From Bacteroidota bacterium (GTDB taxonomy: Bacteria; Bacteroidota; Bacteroidia; Sphingobacteriales; Sphingobacteriaceae): a stretch of DNA of 64,000 bases. Positions 18,083-26,318 of the stretch are shown here, one piece after another. Where the stretch lies: NCBI GenBank assembly GCA_023450085.1, contig JAEXHI010000005.1:1-64000 (forward strand), written 5' to 3'. Position 1 is the stretch's first letter. Each line of letters starts with the position of its first letter. The notes beneath the pieces were generated by a model. It saw only the letters and a program-made list of their open reading frames with translations. It had not been told where the DNA came from and searched no databases. The position numbers were made by a program, and so were the translations under genes.

Positions 18083-18946
18083 TTAAATCCTCTCTAAAAT
18101 CATTTGGATAGCTTTTTCTACAATAGCGTTTGGATTACTGCTAAACTCAAACTTTACGCGGCTTGCCAAAATAGCATTGATAGATAGTGCTTTATGTCCT
18201 AGTGTTTTTGCGAGTGCATAAATGCCTGCGGTTTCCATTTCCAAATTGGTAATGCGTTGGTCTGCGCTTTTAAAACTGTTAAGCTGTCCAATAAAATTAT
18301 TCACCGTATTCTTAGCTCTCACCTGTCTGCCTTGCGGCGCATAAAATCCAGGAGCAGTAGCGGTAATACCTGTTGGAAGGTCGTGAGCAAAGTGTTTCAA
18401 TAAATCCTCGCTCGCTTGTGTAAGGTATGGGCTAATCCCATCAATACGGCTAAAATGTTGGTTGATTTGGCCGAGTAAAGCTCGTTCATTCTCAGAAGGC
18501 TGCTGTTCGTAGTAATGCATGAGTGCATCAAAACCTAAACCATAAGAAGAAGCTAGGATGGTTCCCATAGGAATGTCTGCCTGTACAGCTCCAGAAGTGC
18601 CAACCCTAATGATATTTAGAGATTTAAGCTCTTGGTTTACTGTTCTTTGGTTAAAATCAATATTTACTAAAGCATCAAGCTCATTAAAAACAATATCGAT
18701 ATTGTCGGTACCAATCCCTGTAGAAATGACGGTGACACGGTTTTTGCCCACCCATCCGGTATGCGTAATAAACTCTCGTTTACCTTTTTTAAGTTCTATA
18801 CTATCAAAATACTTGCTTACTTCAGCTACACGATCAGGGTCGCCTACGGTGATTATGGTATCGGCAACATCTTCTGGCAATAAGTTTAAATGGTAGATAC
18901 TTCCATCAGGATTGATAATTAAATCGGCATTTGATAACTTTTCCAT
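18083..18946 (-). CDS. Nucleoside phosphorylase (uridine-phosphorylase-like)
   Basis: A 287-residue member of the PNP/UDP phosphorylase family, cleaving nucleosides with phosphate to base and ribose 1-phosphate. Seen: VGDPDRVAEVSKYF near residue 37, ISTGIGTDNIDIVFNEL, IIRVGTSGAVQADIPMGTIL (the GTSG phosphate/nucleoside loop), and TNLEMETAGIYALAKTLGHK (ME-T ribose-binding motif). It is longer than E. coli Udp (253 residues), as is common in Bacteroidota. Substrate preference (uridine versus purine) is not certain. Confidence 0.88.
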   Translation of the reverse strand: MEKLSNADLIINPDGSIYHLNLLPEDVADTIITVGDPDRVAEVSKYFDSIELKKGKREFITHTGWVGKNRVTVISTGIGTDNIDIVFNELDALVNIDFNQRTVNQELKSLNIIRVGTSGAVQADIPMGTILASSYGLGFDALMHYYEQQPSENERALLGQINQHFSRIDGISPYLTQASEDLLKHFAHDLPTGITATAPGFYAPQGRQVRAKNTVNNFIGQLNSFKSADQRITNLEMETAGIYALAKTLGHKALSINAILASRVKFEFSSNPNAIVEKAIQMILERI

Positions 18947-19039
18947 ATTATTAGTGATTAGGAATTAGTAGCTAGTAGTTAGTGATTAGTATCTAGTCGG
19001 TTTGTCAATCGAACTCCAAACAACCAAACACCCAATCAA

Positions 19040-19654
19040 CTAGATCGTTCCAAGATAAGTAATTTTTAGACCTTCTATTTTGTCAAGTTTCTTAATTACG
19101 AGGTTTAAGTTTGCTTTTCTAACCTCAAAAGTTAAAGAACAGTAGGTATCGAAGCTTTGTTTAATGATGTTCAATTGTTCTTCCTTCATCACACGCATTA
19201 CATCATTCATCATCAAATAATCAAACTCCAGTTCATAAACATCATTTACCGTTTTGGTAATGATTTCTGTGGCGTTCAAAGCTTCTACAGTTGCACTTTT
19301 GTAGGCGTTAATTAACCCTGGTACTCCCAATAATGTACCTCCGAAATATCTCACTACTACTACCAAAATATTGGTTACGTCGGCAGAAAGCAAAGAATTA
19401 AGGATAGGGCGGCCAGCGGTGCCAGAAGGCTCTCCATCATCGTTAAGCTTAAAAACATTTCTGTCGGGGCTAAGTCTTAAAGCCCAGCAAAAATGCCTTG
19501 CTTTAGGATGTTCCGCCCGCAGTTTGGCCACAATCTCTTTTACATCCGCTTCCAATTTAATAGGGTAGGCATATGCAATAAACTTGCTGCCTTTGTCTCT
19601 AAAAATACCTTCGCTGGTTTGGGTAATCGTTTGGTAGGTATCGTTAAACAGCAT
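19040..19654 (-). CDS. YigZ/IMPACT-family protein
   Basis: A 204-residue protein. The N-terminal UPF0029/IMPACT domain shows SKFIAYAYPI, HPKARHFCWALRL, DDGEPSGTAGRPILNSL and VVVVRYFGGTLLGVPGLINA, the family signature. A shorter C-terminal DUF1949-like ferredoxin-fold domain follows. The cellular role is poorly defined; eukaryotic IMPACT modulates translation through Gcn2. The gene overlaps the following transporter gene start by 11 bp, indicating an operon with ribD and the EamA transporter. Confidence 0.9.
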   Translation of the reverse strand: MLFNDTYQTITQTSEGIFRDKGSKFIAYAYPIKLEADVKEIVAKLRAEHPKARHFCWALRLSPDRNVFKLNDDGEPSGTAGRPILNSLLSADVTNILVVVVRYFGGTLLGVPGLINAYKSATVEALNATEIITKTVNDVYELEFDYLMMNDVMRVMKEEQLNIIKQSFDTYCSLTFEVRKANLNLVIKKLDKIEGLKITYLGTI

Positions 19655-20510
19655 ATAGTTTTGATAAGGTAATTAATATAATGGATACAAGGGCCAGCGT
19701 TAAACCAATGTAGTTCCACTTGCTCAGTTTTTCTCTAAAAACAAAAATGCCAATTAAACTGCCAGCAATAATTACTCCCATATTCATGGCAGCAAATACT
19801 GTAGAAGGATTTTCAGACATTTCTCGATGCGCATTTAGATAAAATAAGATATTTCCGAAGTTGAAGATTCCCAGAATACAGCCACAAAAGAAATTGACCA
19901 ATTGCAGCTTCGTTTTTTTGCTGATGACCAAATAGGCCAAGTATAGTGACGATAATACAAAGGCGATGCAATAAATGATGAACAAAGAGGTAGTATAAGG
20001 AACTACCGTATTCTGGCTAACCATCTTGAAAAGTACATCGACTATGCCAAAACCTAAAAAGACCAAAAGCAAATAAAGCCAGCTCTTTTTGGAAGATACT
20101 CGGTCGCTTTTGCGGTACATGGTAAAAATAATGGCGGCAAAGCCGAAGACAACCCCGACTTCTTTGTAGCGGTCAAAATGCTCATTGAAAAGAAAATATG
20201 CAGCACTTAAGGAAATAAACAACGATAAACGTTGAGCAATATCTGTTCTTGCTAAGCCTGCATTGCGCACAGATAAACCTAAAAAAACGAAGATGCTTGG
20301 TAATAAGAAACCTAGTGTCCAATATACTTTAGGAAAGCTACTTAGCTCAACTTGGCTAAAGTCGGGCTTAAAGCAAATTAAGCTCAAAATAATGGCAAAA
20401 AGATAGTTCCAAGTAATGGCCTGCGTAAGATTGATTTGGTAGCGTCGTGCTAATTTAAACAGTACGCCAACGGTTACACTACAGAGGATACTTAGGAATA
20501 AGTAGGTCAT
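19644..20510 (-). CDS. EamA/DMT-family transporter
   Basis: A 288-residue inner-membrane protein with about ten helices, organised as two five-helix repeats as expected of the drug/metabolite transporter superfamily. The second repeat has the usual terminal pattern VFAAMNMGVIIAGSLIGIFVFREKLSKWNYIGLT split over the last two helices. It overlaps ribD by 4 bp upstream and yigZ by 11 bp downstream, so it is translationally coupled in the cluster. The position after ribD makes export or import of a flavin-related compound conceivable, but substrates in this family cannot be predicted. Confidence 0.85.
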   Translation of the reverse strand: MTYLFLSILCSVTVGVLFKLARRYQINLTQAITWNYLFAIILSLICFKPDFSQVELSSFPKVYWTLGFLLPSIFVFLGLSVRNAGLARTDIAQRLSLFISLSAAYFLFNEHFDRYKEVGVVFGFAAIIFTMYRKSDRVSSKKSWLYLLLVFLGFGIVDVLFKMVSQNTVVPYTTSLFIIYCIAFVLSSLYLAYLVISKKTKLQLVNFFCGCILGIFNFGNILFYLNAHREMSENPSTVFAAMNMGVIIAGSLIGIFVFREKLSKWNYIGLTLALVSIILITLSKLYAV

Positions 20511-21559
20511 GCTTTGTTCGGTTTATATATTTTTAGTTCATCATTGCCAACAGTAATTTGTTCAATCACCGTACCCTTAATTTCTGGCGCTTTTATGCCA
20601 TTTTCCCATGTAGCTTTACTGGTAAACACACGGGCTTCGTCCCATAAATTAGAAACGATAAATTGCTGCAAGATATTGGCACCACCTTCAATAATAACAG
20701 ATTGGATATCCATTAAATAAAGCTGGTAGGCAATTTTCTGAGGTAAATAAAAGTGCATATCCTCCATCTGTATAAAATGGATGTTATTAACTACTTCAGT
20801 TTTAACCTCGTTAAAGATAATCGTTTTAGCAGCATCATTAAAAATATGGAAATCACCTAAAATTTCTAAATTCCTATCAATCACAATGCGAATAGGATTT
20901 TTGCCCTGTACTTCTCTGGTGTTTAATTGCGGATTATCAGCCAATACGGTGTTTTTTCCCACTAAAATAGCATCTTCCTCACTGCGCCATTGATGGGTGA
21001 GTATTTTTGCCTCTGGTCCCGAAATCCATTGCTGTGAGTTGTTTTCTAGTGCAAAATAGCCATTGGTAGTTTGTGCCCATTTAAGGATAAAGTATGGTCG
21101 TTGTGCTTTAATACGAGTAAAAAAACGACGGTTGACAAACTCGCACTGCTCATTTAAAACGCCTGTAATGACTTCTATGCCCGCATCTCTTAGTTTCGCT
21201 ATGCCTTTGCCGTTCACACTTTCAAAAGGGTCGGTATTTCCAATAACCACTTTCTTTAATTGATGCCTGATTAATAAATCGGCACAGGGTGGAGTTTTTC
21301 CGAAATGTGAGCAAGGCTCTAAGGTAACATAGGCAGTAGCTTGTTTTAAAAGGTTAGGCGCATTGTCTCCATGTTTAGCAAACACATCGTGAATAGCATT
21401 AACTTCTGCATGGGCTTCGCCTATTTTTTGATGGTAGCCTTCGCCAATAATCTTGTCTTCATAAACAATTACGCAACCCACCATTGGATTTGGACTCACG
21501 TTGCCCATTCCCATCACGGCCAACTCTAAGCATCGCTGCATGTAAAATTCATGATTCAT
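20507..21559 (-). CDS. ribD: Bifunctional riboflavin biosynthesis deaminase/reductase
   Basis: About 350 residues from the ATG at 21559; nine extra codons upstream are probably untranslated because family proteins begin close to HEFYMQRCLELA. The N-terminal deaminase (about 1-145) has the zinc motif HAEVNAI and LEPCSHFGKTPPC. The C-terminal reductase (about 150-350) has ILKWAQTTNGYFA and VIIEGGANILQQFI. It catalyses the second and third steps of riboflavin synthesis from GTP. It is divergent from prmC, whose promoter lies in the 60-bp gap. It heads a minus-strand operon with the EamA transporter and the YigZ-like gene. Confidence 0.94.
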   Translation of the reverse strand: MNHEFYMQRCLELAVMGMGNVSPNPMVGCVIVYEDKIIGEGYHQKIGEAHAEVNAIHDVFAKHGDNAPNLLKQATAYVTLEPCSHFGKTPPCADLLIRHQLKKVVIGNTDPFESVNGKGIAKLRDAGIEVITGVLNEQCEFVNRRFFTRIKAQRPYFILKWAQTTNGYFALENNSQQWISGPEAKILTHQWRSEEDAILVGKNTVLADNPQLNTREVQGKNPIRIVIDRNLEILGDFHIFNDAAKTIIFNEVKTEVVNNIHFIQMEDMHFYLPQKIAYQLYLMDIQSVIIEGGANILQQFIVSNLWDEARVFTSKATWENGIKAPEIKGTVIEQITVGNDELKIYKPNKA

Positions 21560-21580
21560 CGCAACAAAAATAAACTTATT

Positions 21581-21615
21581 TTGCAATTGACCTGTTCGAA
21601 ATAAAACTACTTTTG
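21581..21615 (+). promoter_or_regulatory. Predicted promoter of prmC
   Basis: TTG at 21581-21583, 24 nt, then TACTTTTG at 21608-21615, a perfect TAnnTTTG box. The prmC ATG begins only 4 bp later, so the transcript would start at or next to the start codon (leaderless or nearly so). Confidence 0.6.
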
Positions 21616-21619
21616 CAGC

Positions 21620-22471
21620 ATGAACTTAGCTGAGCTTTCGGTAACCTATCAACAAAAACTAAAAAAACTGTACGACGAAGAGGAAATTCAGTCACTATTT
21701 CTTTTAGTGGTCAATCACTTGTTGGGGTATAGTAAAGGCAAGTATATTACCGAAAAACAGACGCCGTTGAACGAAGATATTTATCTAAAGTTTGAAGAGA
21801 TATTAAATTCGCTAAATGATGGAAAGCCAATTCAGTATGTGATAGAAGAGGCGCAGTTTTACGGACTTTCATTTAAGGTAAATTCATCTGTGCTTATTCC
21901 TAGGCCAGAAACTGAAGAGTTGGTAGATTGGATACTAAATGATGAAGGAATAACTAGGCAGTCGGGGAATGTAATTGATATTGGTACAGGTAGTGGATGT
22001 ATTGCTATTTCTTTGAAAAAACATCTTTCGCAGGCTCATGTTTTTGCAATGGATATCTCCAAAGAAGCAATAGAAACAGCCAAAGAGAATGCCTTGTTCA
22101 ATCAGGTTGAAGTAGATTTTATTCATGACGATATTTTGAATCCATTGAACGTAGACAGTAGGATGTTTGACATCATAGTGAGTAATCCACCTTACATCAC
22201 CGAAAATGAAAAACAGGAAATGCACCAAAATGTGCTCGCTCATGAACCACATACTGCCCTTTTTGTAAGCAATGAAAAGCCTTTGATATTTTATGAAGCA
22301 ATCGCCGATTTTGCAAAAAAACACCTGTGCAAAGGAGGGGCCTTGTTCTTCGAAATCAATGAATATTTAGGTGAGCAAACTGTTGAAATGTTAGGGGCTA
22401 AAGGCTTTGTAGATATTGTTTTACGAAAAGATATGCAAGGTAAAGATAGAATGATTAAAGCAGAACTGTAA
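21620..22471 (+). CDS. prmC: Release factor glutamine N5-methyltransferase
   Basis: A 283-residue SAM-dependent methyltransferase that modifies the GGQ glutamine of peptide-chain release factors. Seen: the helical N-terminal domain (1-85), IPRPETEELVDWIL, VIDIGTGSGCIAISLKKH (SAM motif I) and the catalytic SNPPYITENE. Length fits PrmC. The gene is divergent from ribD, with a strong -7 box ending 4 bp before the start codon. Confidence 0.95.
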   Translation: MNLAELSVTYQQKLKKLYDEEEIQSLFLLVVNHLLGYSKGKYITEKQTPLNEDIYLKFEEILNSLNDGKPIQYVIEEAQFYGLSFKVNSSVLIPRPETEELVDWILNDEGITRQSGNVIDIGTGSGCIAISLKKHLSQAHVFAMDISKEAIETAKENALFNQVEVDFIHDDILNPLNVDSRMFDIIVSNPPYITENEKQEMHQNVLAHEPHTALFVSNEKPLIFYEAIADFAKKHLCKGGALFFEINEYLGEQTVEMLGAKGFVDIVLRKDMQGKDRMIKAEL

Positions 22472-22583
22472 GATTAGAGAGCCCTTTTGTCATTAAAATA
22501 TGATCAGCTTAAATCTGTTTTAAAACTTTTTTGGCTTAACTATTGTTGGTGTTTATATTTATTTATCATTTAAACTAAATACT

Positions 22584-23447
22584 ATGAACACGTTCAAAAC
22601 AACATCATTGATCATAGGTGTTGCATTACTTTCCGCCTGTGGTGTAAGCAAAAAGAAGTATGCCGAGCTACAGGGTAATTTTAATCAGGTGCAGCAACAG
22701 TACAATGACCTTAATAAAAAATTGGTAGGTACTGAATCGGAACTTTCCAATGCTAAAACCAGAATATCAAGCCTAGATGAGGCGATTGCACGTGAACGAG
22801 CGAATGCTAAAGAATTACAAGATGCACTTAGTAAATGTTTAAGCGCTAGTAATCAAGGTAGCGTTAATATATCTAAATTGGTTGATGAGATCAATAGTTC
22901 GAATAAATACATCAAAGAACTTATTGCGGCTAAAAACAAAAGCGACTCGCTTAATATGGCGCTTACCAATAAGTTAACCCGTTCTTTAAGCAGAGAAGAA
23001 ATGGGTGACGTAGATGTACAAGTACTGAAAGGTGTGGTATATATCTCTTTGTCTGACAATATGCTATATAAATCTGGTAGCTATGAAATTTCGGATAAAG
23101 CAGGTGCCACTTTAGGTAAAATTGCCAAAATCATTACCGACTTTAAAGATTACGAAGTATTGGTAGAAGGTAATACCGATAACGTGCCAATCAAGGCAGT
23201 TAATATTAGAAATAACTGGGATTTAAGTGCATTGAGAGCATCGTCAGTGGTACAAAGCTTACAAAACAATTATGGCGTTGATCCTAAGCGATTAACTGCA
23301 GGCGGTAGAGGTGAGTACAATCCAATTGCTGGAAATGATACGGTATCTGGTAAGGCTAGAAATAGACGTACACAGATTATCATTACACCTAAGCTAGATC
23401 AGTTTATGGATTTGATTGATAAAACAGCTGAAAAACCGACTAATTAA
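22584..23447 (+). CDS. OmpA-family peptidoglycan-binding lipoprotein
   Basis: A 287-residue lipoprotein. The signal ends VALLSACGVS (lipidated Cys about 19). Residues 28-130 form a long coiled coil rich in Gln, Asn and Lys (QQQYNDLNKKLVGTESEL). The C-terminal OmpA-like domain (about 145-275) shows YEVLVEGNTDNVPIK, NWDLSALRASSVVQ and RNRRTQIIITP, the peptidoglycan-binding signature. It probably links the outer membrane to the cell wall. A terminator follows; it is monocistronic. Confidence 0.92.
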   Translation: MNTFKTTSLIIGVALLSACGVSKKKYAELQGNFNQVQQQYNDLNKKLVGTESELSNAKTRISSLDEAIARERANAKELQDALSKCLSASNQGSVNISKLVDEINSSNKYIKELIAAKNKSDSLNMALTNKLTRSLSREEMGDVDVQVLKGVVYISLSDNMLYKSGSYEISDKAGATLGKIAKIITDFKDYEVLVEGNTDNVPIKAVNIRNNWDLSALRASSVVQSLQNNYGVDPKRLTAGGRGEYNPIAGNDTVSGKARNRRTQIIITPKLDQFMDLIDKTAEKPTN

Positions 23448-23471
23448 ACAGATGGTCAGTTAAAAATTTTA

Positions 23472-23516
23472 CCCCGTGGATATAAGGTTTATGCCAATAT
23501 ATTCACGGGGTTTTTT
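23472..23516. terminator. Terminator between the ompA-like gene and xerD
   Basis: CCCCGTGgATAT and ATATtCACGGGG form a 12-bp stem with one mismatch around a 15-nt loop, followed by TTTTTT. The T-run abuts the xerD stop codon. On the opposite strand the hairpin is followed by TAAAATTTTT, so it may serve both converging genes. Confidence 0.85.
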
Positions 23517-24414
23517 ATGCTCTGGGGTGAAATTCAGTAATGACCGTTTTCAGATAGTCTCGGTCCAAATGGGTATAAATTTCAGTGGTGGTAATGCTCG
23601 AATGTCCCAACATTTCCTGTATAGCTCTTAAATCTGCCCCGCCTTCAATTAAATGGGTGGCAAAAGAGTGCCTTAAAGTATGCGGGCTAATGTTTTTGCG
23701 AATGCCTGCAGCTACGGCTAGGGTTTTAATAAGGTTAAAAATTGAAATGCGTGAAAGTTTCGAACCGAATCTGTTTAGGAAGATGTAATCCTCATTTCCC
23801 CTCTTGATGGTTTGATGGACCCTGACCTCCTCAAGATAGATATTAATGAATTTTAACGCGGTAGTACCAATGGGTACAATACGTTCTTTACTTCCTTTTC
23901 CAATCACCTTGATAAATTCAGTTTCTTCGAAGATGTTGGAGATTTTAAGTTCTGTTAACTCACTAACCCTTAGTCCACAACTGTATAATACTTCTATGAT
24001 GGCTTTATTTCTCATGCCTTCAGGTTTTGAAGCATCAATAGCAGCGATTAATTGATCAATCTCATGTATACTTAAAGTATCGGGAAGTTTTCTGGATATC
24101 TTAGGGGTTTCCAATAAAGCTGATGGGTCATTCTCAATCAATTCTTCTTCCATCAGGTACATGAAAAATGATTTAATGCCTGAGATTACCCTCGCCTGTG
24201 TGCTGGCTTGTGCCCCTAATTCATTCAGCCAAATAATGAAATCGCGTAGCTCCTTTAATGAGATGGCTTTAAGCGTTATGTCTTGTTTGGCCAGCTGTAG
24301 GTATTCAAAAAGCTTATTCACATCATTAAGATAGGCATTGATAGAGTTTTCAGATAACGAACGTTCTAATTTTAAATAGGCGGAAAATCCTTTTAGATAA
24401 GATTGGATGTTCAT
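23515..24414 (-). CDS. xerD: Site-specific tyrosine recombinase XerD
   Basis: A 299-residue tyrosine recombinase that resolves chromosome dimers at dif with XerC. N-terminal SAM-like domain: residues 1-90 (LERSLSENSINAYLNDVNKL). The catalytic residues are visible: Arg in SCGLRVSELTEL, Lys in GKGSKERIVPIG, HTLRHSFATHLIEGGADLR (His/Arg), HSS in LGHSSITTTEIYTHLD, and the Tyr nucleophile in IYTHLD. Length and the absence of nearby mobile genes favour a housekeeping XerD rather than an integrase. Divergent from aroQ. Confidence 0.93.
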   Translation of the reverse strand: MNIQSYLKGFSAYLKLERSLSENSINAYLNDVNKLFEYLQLAKQDITLKAISLKELRDFIIWLNELGAQASTQARVISGIKSFFMYLMEEELIENDPSALLETPKISRKLPDTLSIHEIDQLIAAIDASKPEGMRNKAIIEVLYSCGLRVSELTELKISNIFEETEFIKVIGKGSKERIVPIGTTALKFINIYLEEVRVHQTIKRGNEDYIFLNRFGSKLSRISIFNLIKTLAVAAGIRKNISPHTLRHSFATHLIEGGADLRAIQEMLGHSSITTTEIYTHLDRDYLKTVITEFHPRA

Positions 24415-24436
24415 TATTTGATTCTTTTTTATAACA

Positions 24437-24471
24437 TTGCGTAAGGCAAATGCAAAGCAAAAATACGTTTG
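24437..24471 (+). promoter_or_regulatory. Predicted promoter of aroQ
   Basis: TTG at 24437-24439 and TACGTTTG at 24464-24471, spaced by 24 nt, give a good Bacteroidota-type promoter 34 bp before the aroQ start. The prediction rests on consensus match and position only. Confidence 0.5.
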
Positions 24472-24505
24472 CTTTTTAAATTACTGATACTTTTAATTCC
24501 AATCC

Positions 24506-24922
24506 ATGAAGATACAGATTATTAACGGCCCAAACCTTAATTTACTTGGCTTACGTGAACCTAGCATTTACGGTTCAGAAAGTATAGATAGTTTTATTGA
24601 ACAGCTTAAAACGCAATACAGTATCATTGAAATAGATTATTACCAAAGCAATGTAGAGGGTGAGCTGATTAACAAATTACATGAAGTAGGCTTTAGTTAT
24701 GATGGTATTATTCTAAACGCTGGCGGTTATACGCATACTTCTGTTGCTATTGCCGATGCCATTGCTGCTATAAAAACTCCGGTGGTTGAGGTGCATGTAT
24801 CTAACATTTACGCCAGAGAGGAATATAGGCATGTATCCTTAACTGGAAAGAATTGTAAAGGTGTACTTACAGGTTTTGGTTTAAATGGCTACCGATTGGC
24901 TTTAGAAAGCTTTTTAAAATAG
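24506..24922 (+). CDS. aroQ: Type II 3-dehydroquinate dehydratase
   Basis: A 138-residue enzyme dehydrating 3-dehydroquinate to 3-dehydroshikimate in the shikimate pathway. Seen: NGPNLNLLGLREPSIYGS (active-site lid with the Arg and Tyr), YYQSNVEGELINKLHE, NAGGYTHTSVAIADAI and VEVHVSNIYAREEYRHVS (catalytic His and Arg). The length is typical of type II dodecameric enzymes. Monocistronic, divergent from xerD. Confidence 0.95.
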   Translation: MKIQIINGPNLNLLGLREPSIYGSESIDSFIEQLKTQYSIIEIDYYQSNVEGELINKLHEVGFSYDGIILNAGGYTHTSVAIADAIAAIKTPVVEVHVSNIYAREEYRHVSLTGKNCKGVLTGFGLNGYRLALESFLK

Positions 24923-24930
24923 GGGCAAAA

Positions 24931-25088
24931 TAACCATCTAAGACACCTTAGTTCATCTAAGCATATTCAAAGCTCAAAAACCATTAAGAAGTTGAGGTAA
25001 TTAAGTACTAGGTAGTGAAGACTTAATGTCCCTTCATGCCTTAACGTTTCAAAAAAACAAAAATGCTCTTAGGTTTCTAAGGTGGTTA
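24931..25088. repeat. MITE-like element, copy 1
   Basis: A 158-bp element with imperfect terminal inverted repeats of about 21 bp: it starts TAACCATCTAAGACACCTTA and ends with the near-complement CTTAGGTTTCTAAGGTGGTTA read in reverse. The interior has no gene and contains a further CATTAAG...CTTAATG inverted pair. It begins 9 bp after the aroQ stop codon. A second, nearly identical copy follows 14 bp later. Confidence 0.85.
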
Positions 25089-25102
25089 AAAAAAGTAAAA
25101 AA

Positions 25103-25259
25103 TAACCATCTAAGACACCTTAGTTCATCTAAGCATATTCAAAGCTCAAAAACCATTAAGAAGTTGAGGTAATTAAGTACTAGGTAGTGAAGACTTAATG
25201 TCCCTTCATGCCTTAATGTTTCAAAAAACTAAAATGTTCTTAGGTGTCTAAGGTGGTTA
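25103..25259. repeat. MITE-like element, copy 2
   Basis: A 157-bp direct repeat of the preceding element, offset by 172 bp and differing at only a few positions (for example CCTTAACG versus CCTTAATG). Its right end, CTTAGGTGTCTAAGGTGGTTA, matches the left end better than copy 1 does. It stops 6 bp before the stop codon of the glycosyltransferase gene. Together the copies fill the whole 24923-25265 gap. Confidence 0.85.
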
Positions 25260-25265
25260 AAAAAA

Positions 25266-26282
25266 CTAAAAAGAAATATCACTAAACTTTCCAATCTTCT
25301 TCCCGAAATACCTCCAAACAATACTTCCTTTCAAAACACCTTGATGCTGATGTAATGGAATTTGTTGCTTGCCACGCTTTTCTGCTGTCCTGAAAAAACG
25401 CTTAAAGAACTGAAAATGCGCTTTGTTAATTGAGAATGCGAAAGCAAACTGGCCCTTTAACGCAAATTGGAACCAAGCAGCCAAATCTAACCAAAGACGA
25501 ACAAAAATCTTAAATATGGCCTCGCCAAACGGAAGGTTTTTTTGCATAATGATCAGGTTGTTCCTAAAGTTGAGGTAACTCTTGAATGGACTGCTAGCAT
25601 CTAAAGTTCCTCCGCCAACGTGGTACACCTCTGCTGCAGTACAACAAACCACCTGATACCCTTTGTTTTTCAACCGCCAACACAAATCAATTTCTTCCAT
25701 ATGAGCAAATAAGTCGCCATCTAGGCCACCTACTTCTTTCCAAGCTTTACTTTTAATGAAAAATGCCGCTCCAGAAGCCCAAAATACAGGCAGATTGGTG
25801 TCGTACTGGCCATGGTCTTCTTCTAAACGGTCGAAAATACGGCCACGACAAAAAGTAAAACCATAACTGTCTATAAAGCCACCTGCTGCACCAGCATACT
25901 CAAATGACTGTTTATGTTGTTGCCATTTGATTTTAGGCTGTGCTGCTGCTATTTTTTCGTCGCTTTGCATGAGGTCAATTACCGGTTTGATCCAGTTTTC
26001 CAGCACTTCTACATCTGAGTTGAGCAGTACAAAATAATCAGCATCAACTTTCATAAGAGCTCTGTTGTAGCCTTCCGCAAAGCCATAATTTTCATCATTA
26101 ATAATTACCCTAACCTCAGGATAATTAGAAGTAAGAAAAGAAACGGAATCGTCTGTAGAGGCGTTATCGGCCACTATGATTTGCAGATTGCCGTATTTGC
26201 TTTGAGTAACGCTTGGTAAAAAACGTTCCAAGAAAGGTTTTCCATTCCAGTTTAATATCACAACAGCTACGCTAGGTTCCAT
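25266..26282 (-). CDS. Family 2 glycosyltransferase
   Basis: A 338-residue GT-A fold transferase. Seen: VAVVILNWNGKPFLERFLPS, IIVADNASTDDSVSFL (nucleotide-sugar site), YFVLLNSDVEVLENW (DxD-like NSD), GAAFFIKSKAWKEVGGLDGD and HMEEIDLCWRLKNKGYQV (acceptor/catalytic ED). The pattern resembles rhamnosyltransferase-like enzymes of surface polysaccharide synthesis. The acyltransferase gene just upstream on the same strand suggests envelope glycolipid or LPS work. Donor and acceptor are not known. Confidence 0.88.
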   Translation of the reverse strand: MEPSVAVVILNWNGKPFLERFLPSVTQSKYGNLQIIVADNASTDDSVSFLTSNYPEVRVIINDENYGFAEGYNRALMKVDADYFVLLNSDVEVLENWIKPVIDLMQSDEKIAAAQPKIKWQQHKQSFEYAGAAGGFIDSYGFTFCRGRIFDRLEEDHGQYDTNLPVFWASGAAFFIKSKAWKEVGGLDGDLFAHMEEIDLCWRLKNKGYQVVCCTAAEVYHVGGGTLDASSPFKSYLNFRNNLIIMQKNLPFGEAIFKIFVRLWLDLAAWFQFALKGQFAFAFSINKAHFQFFKRFFRTAEKRGKQQIPLHQHQGVLKGSIVWRYFGKKIGKFSDISF

Positions 26283-26318
26283 TTATAATTGTTTTTATCT
26301 TGAAGTATCAAATTTTGT

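Noticed and set aside
21935..22324. 129-codon minus-strand frame
   Set aside because: Antisense to the prmC catalytic domain; composition is that of a shadow frame.
23515..24414. Integrase of a mobile element
   Set aside because: Length, motifs and the absence of attachment sites or cargo genes point to the housekeeping XerD.
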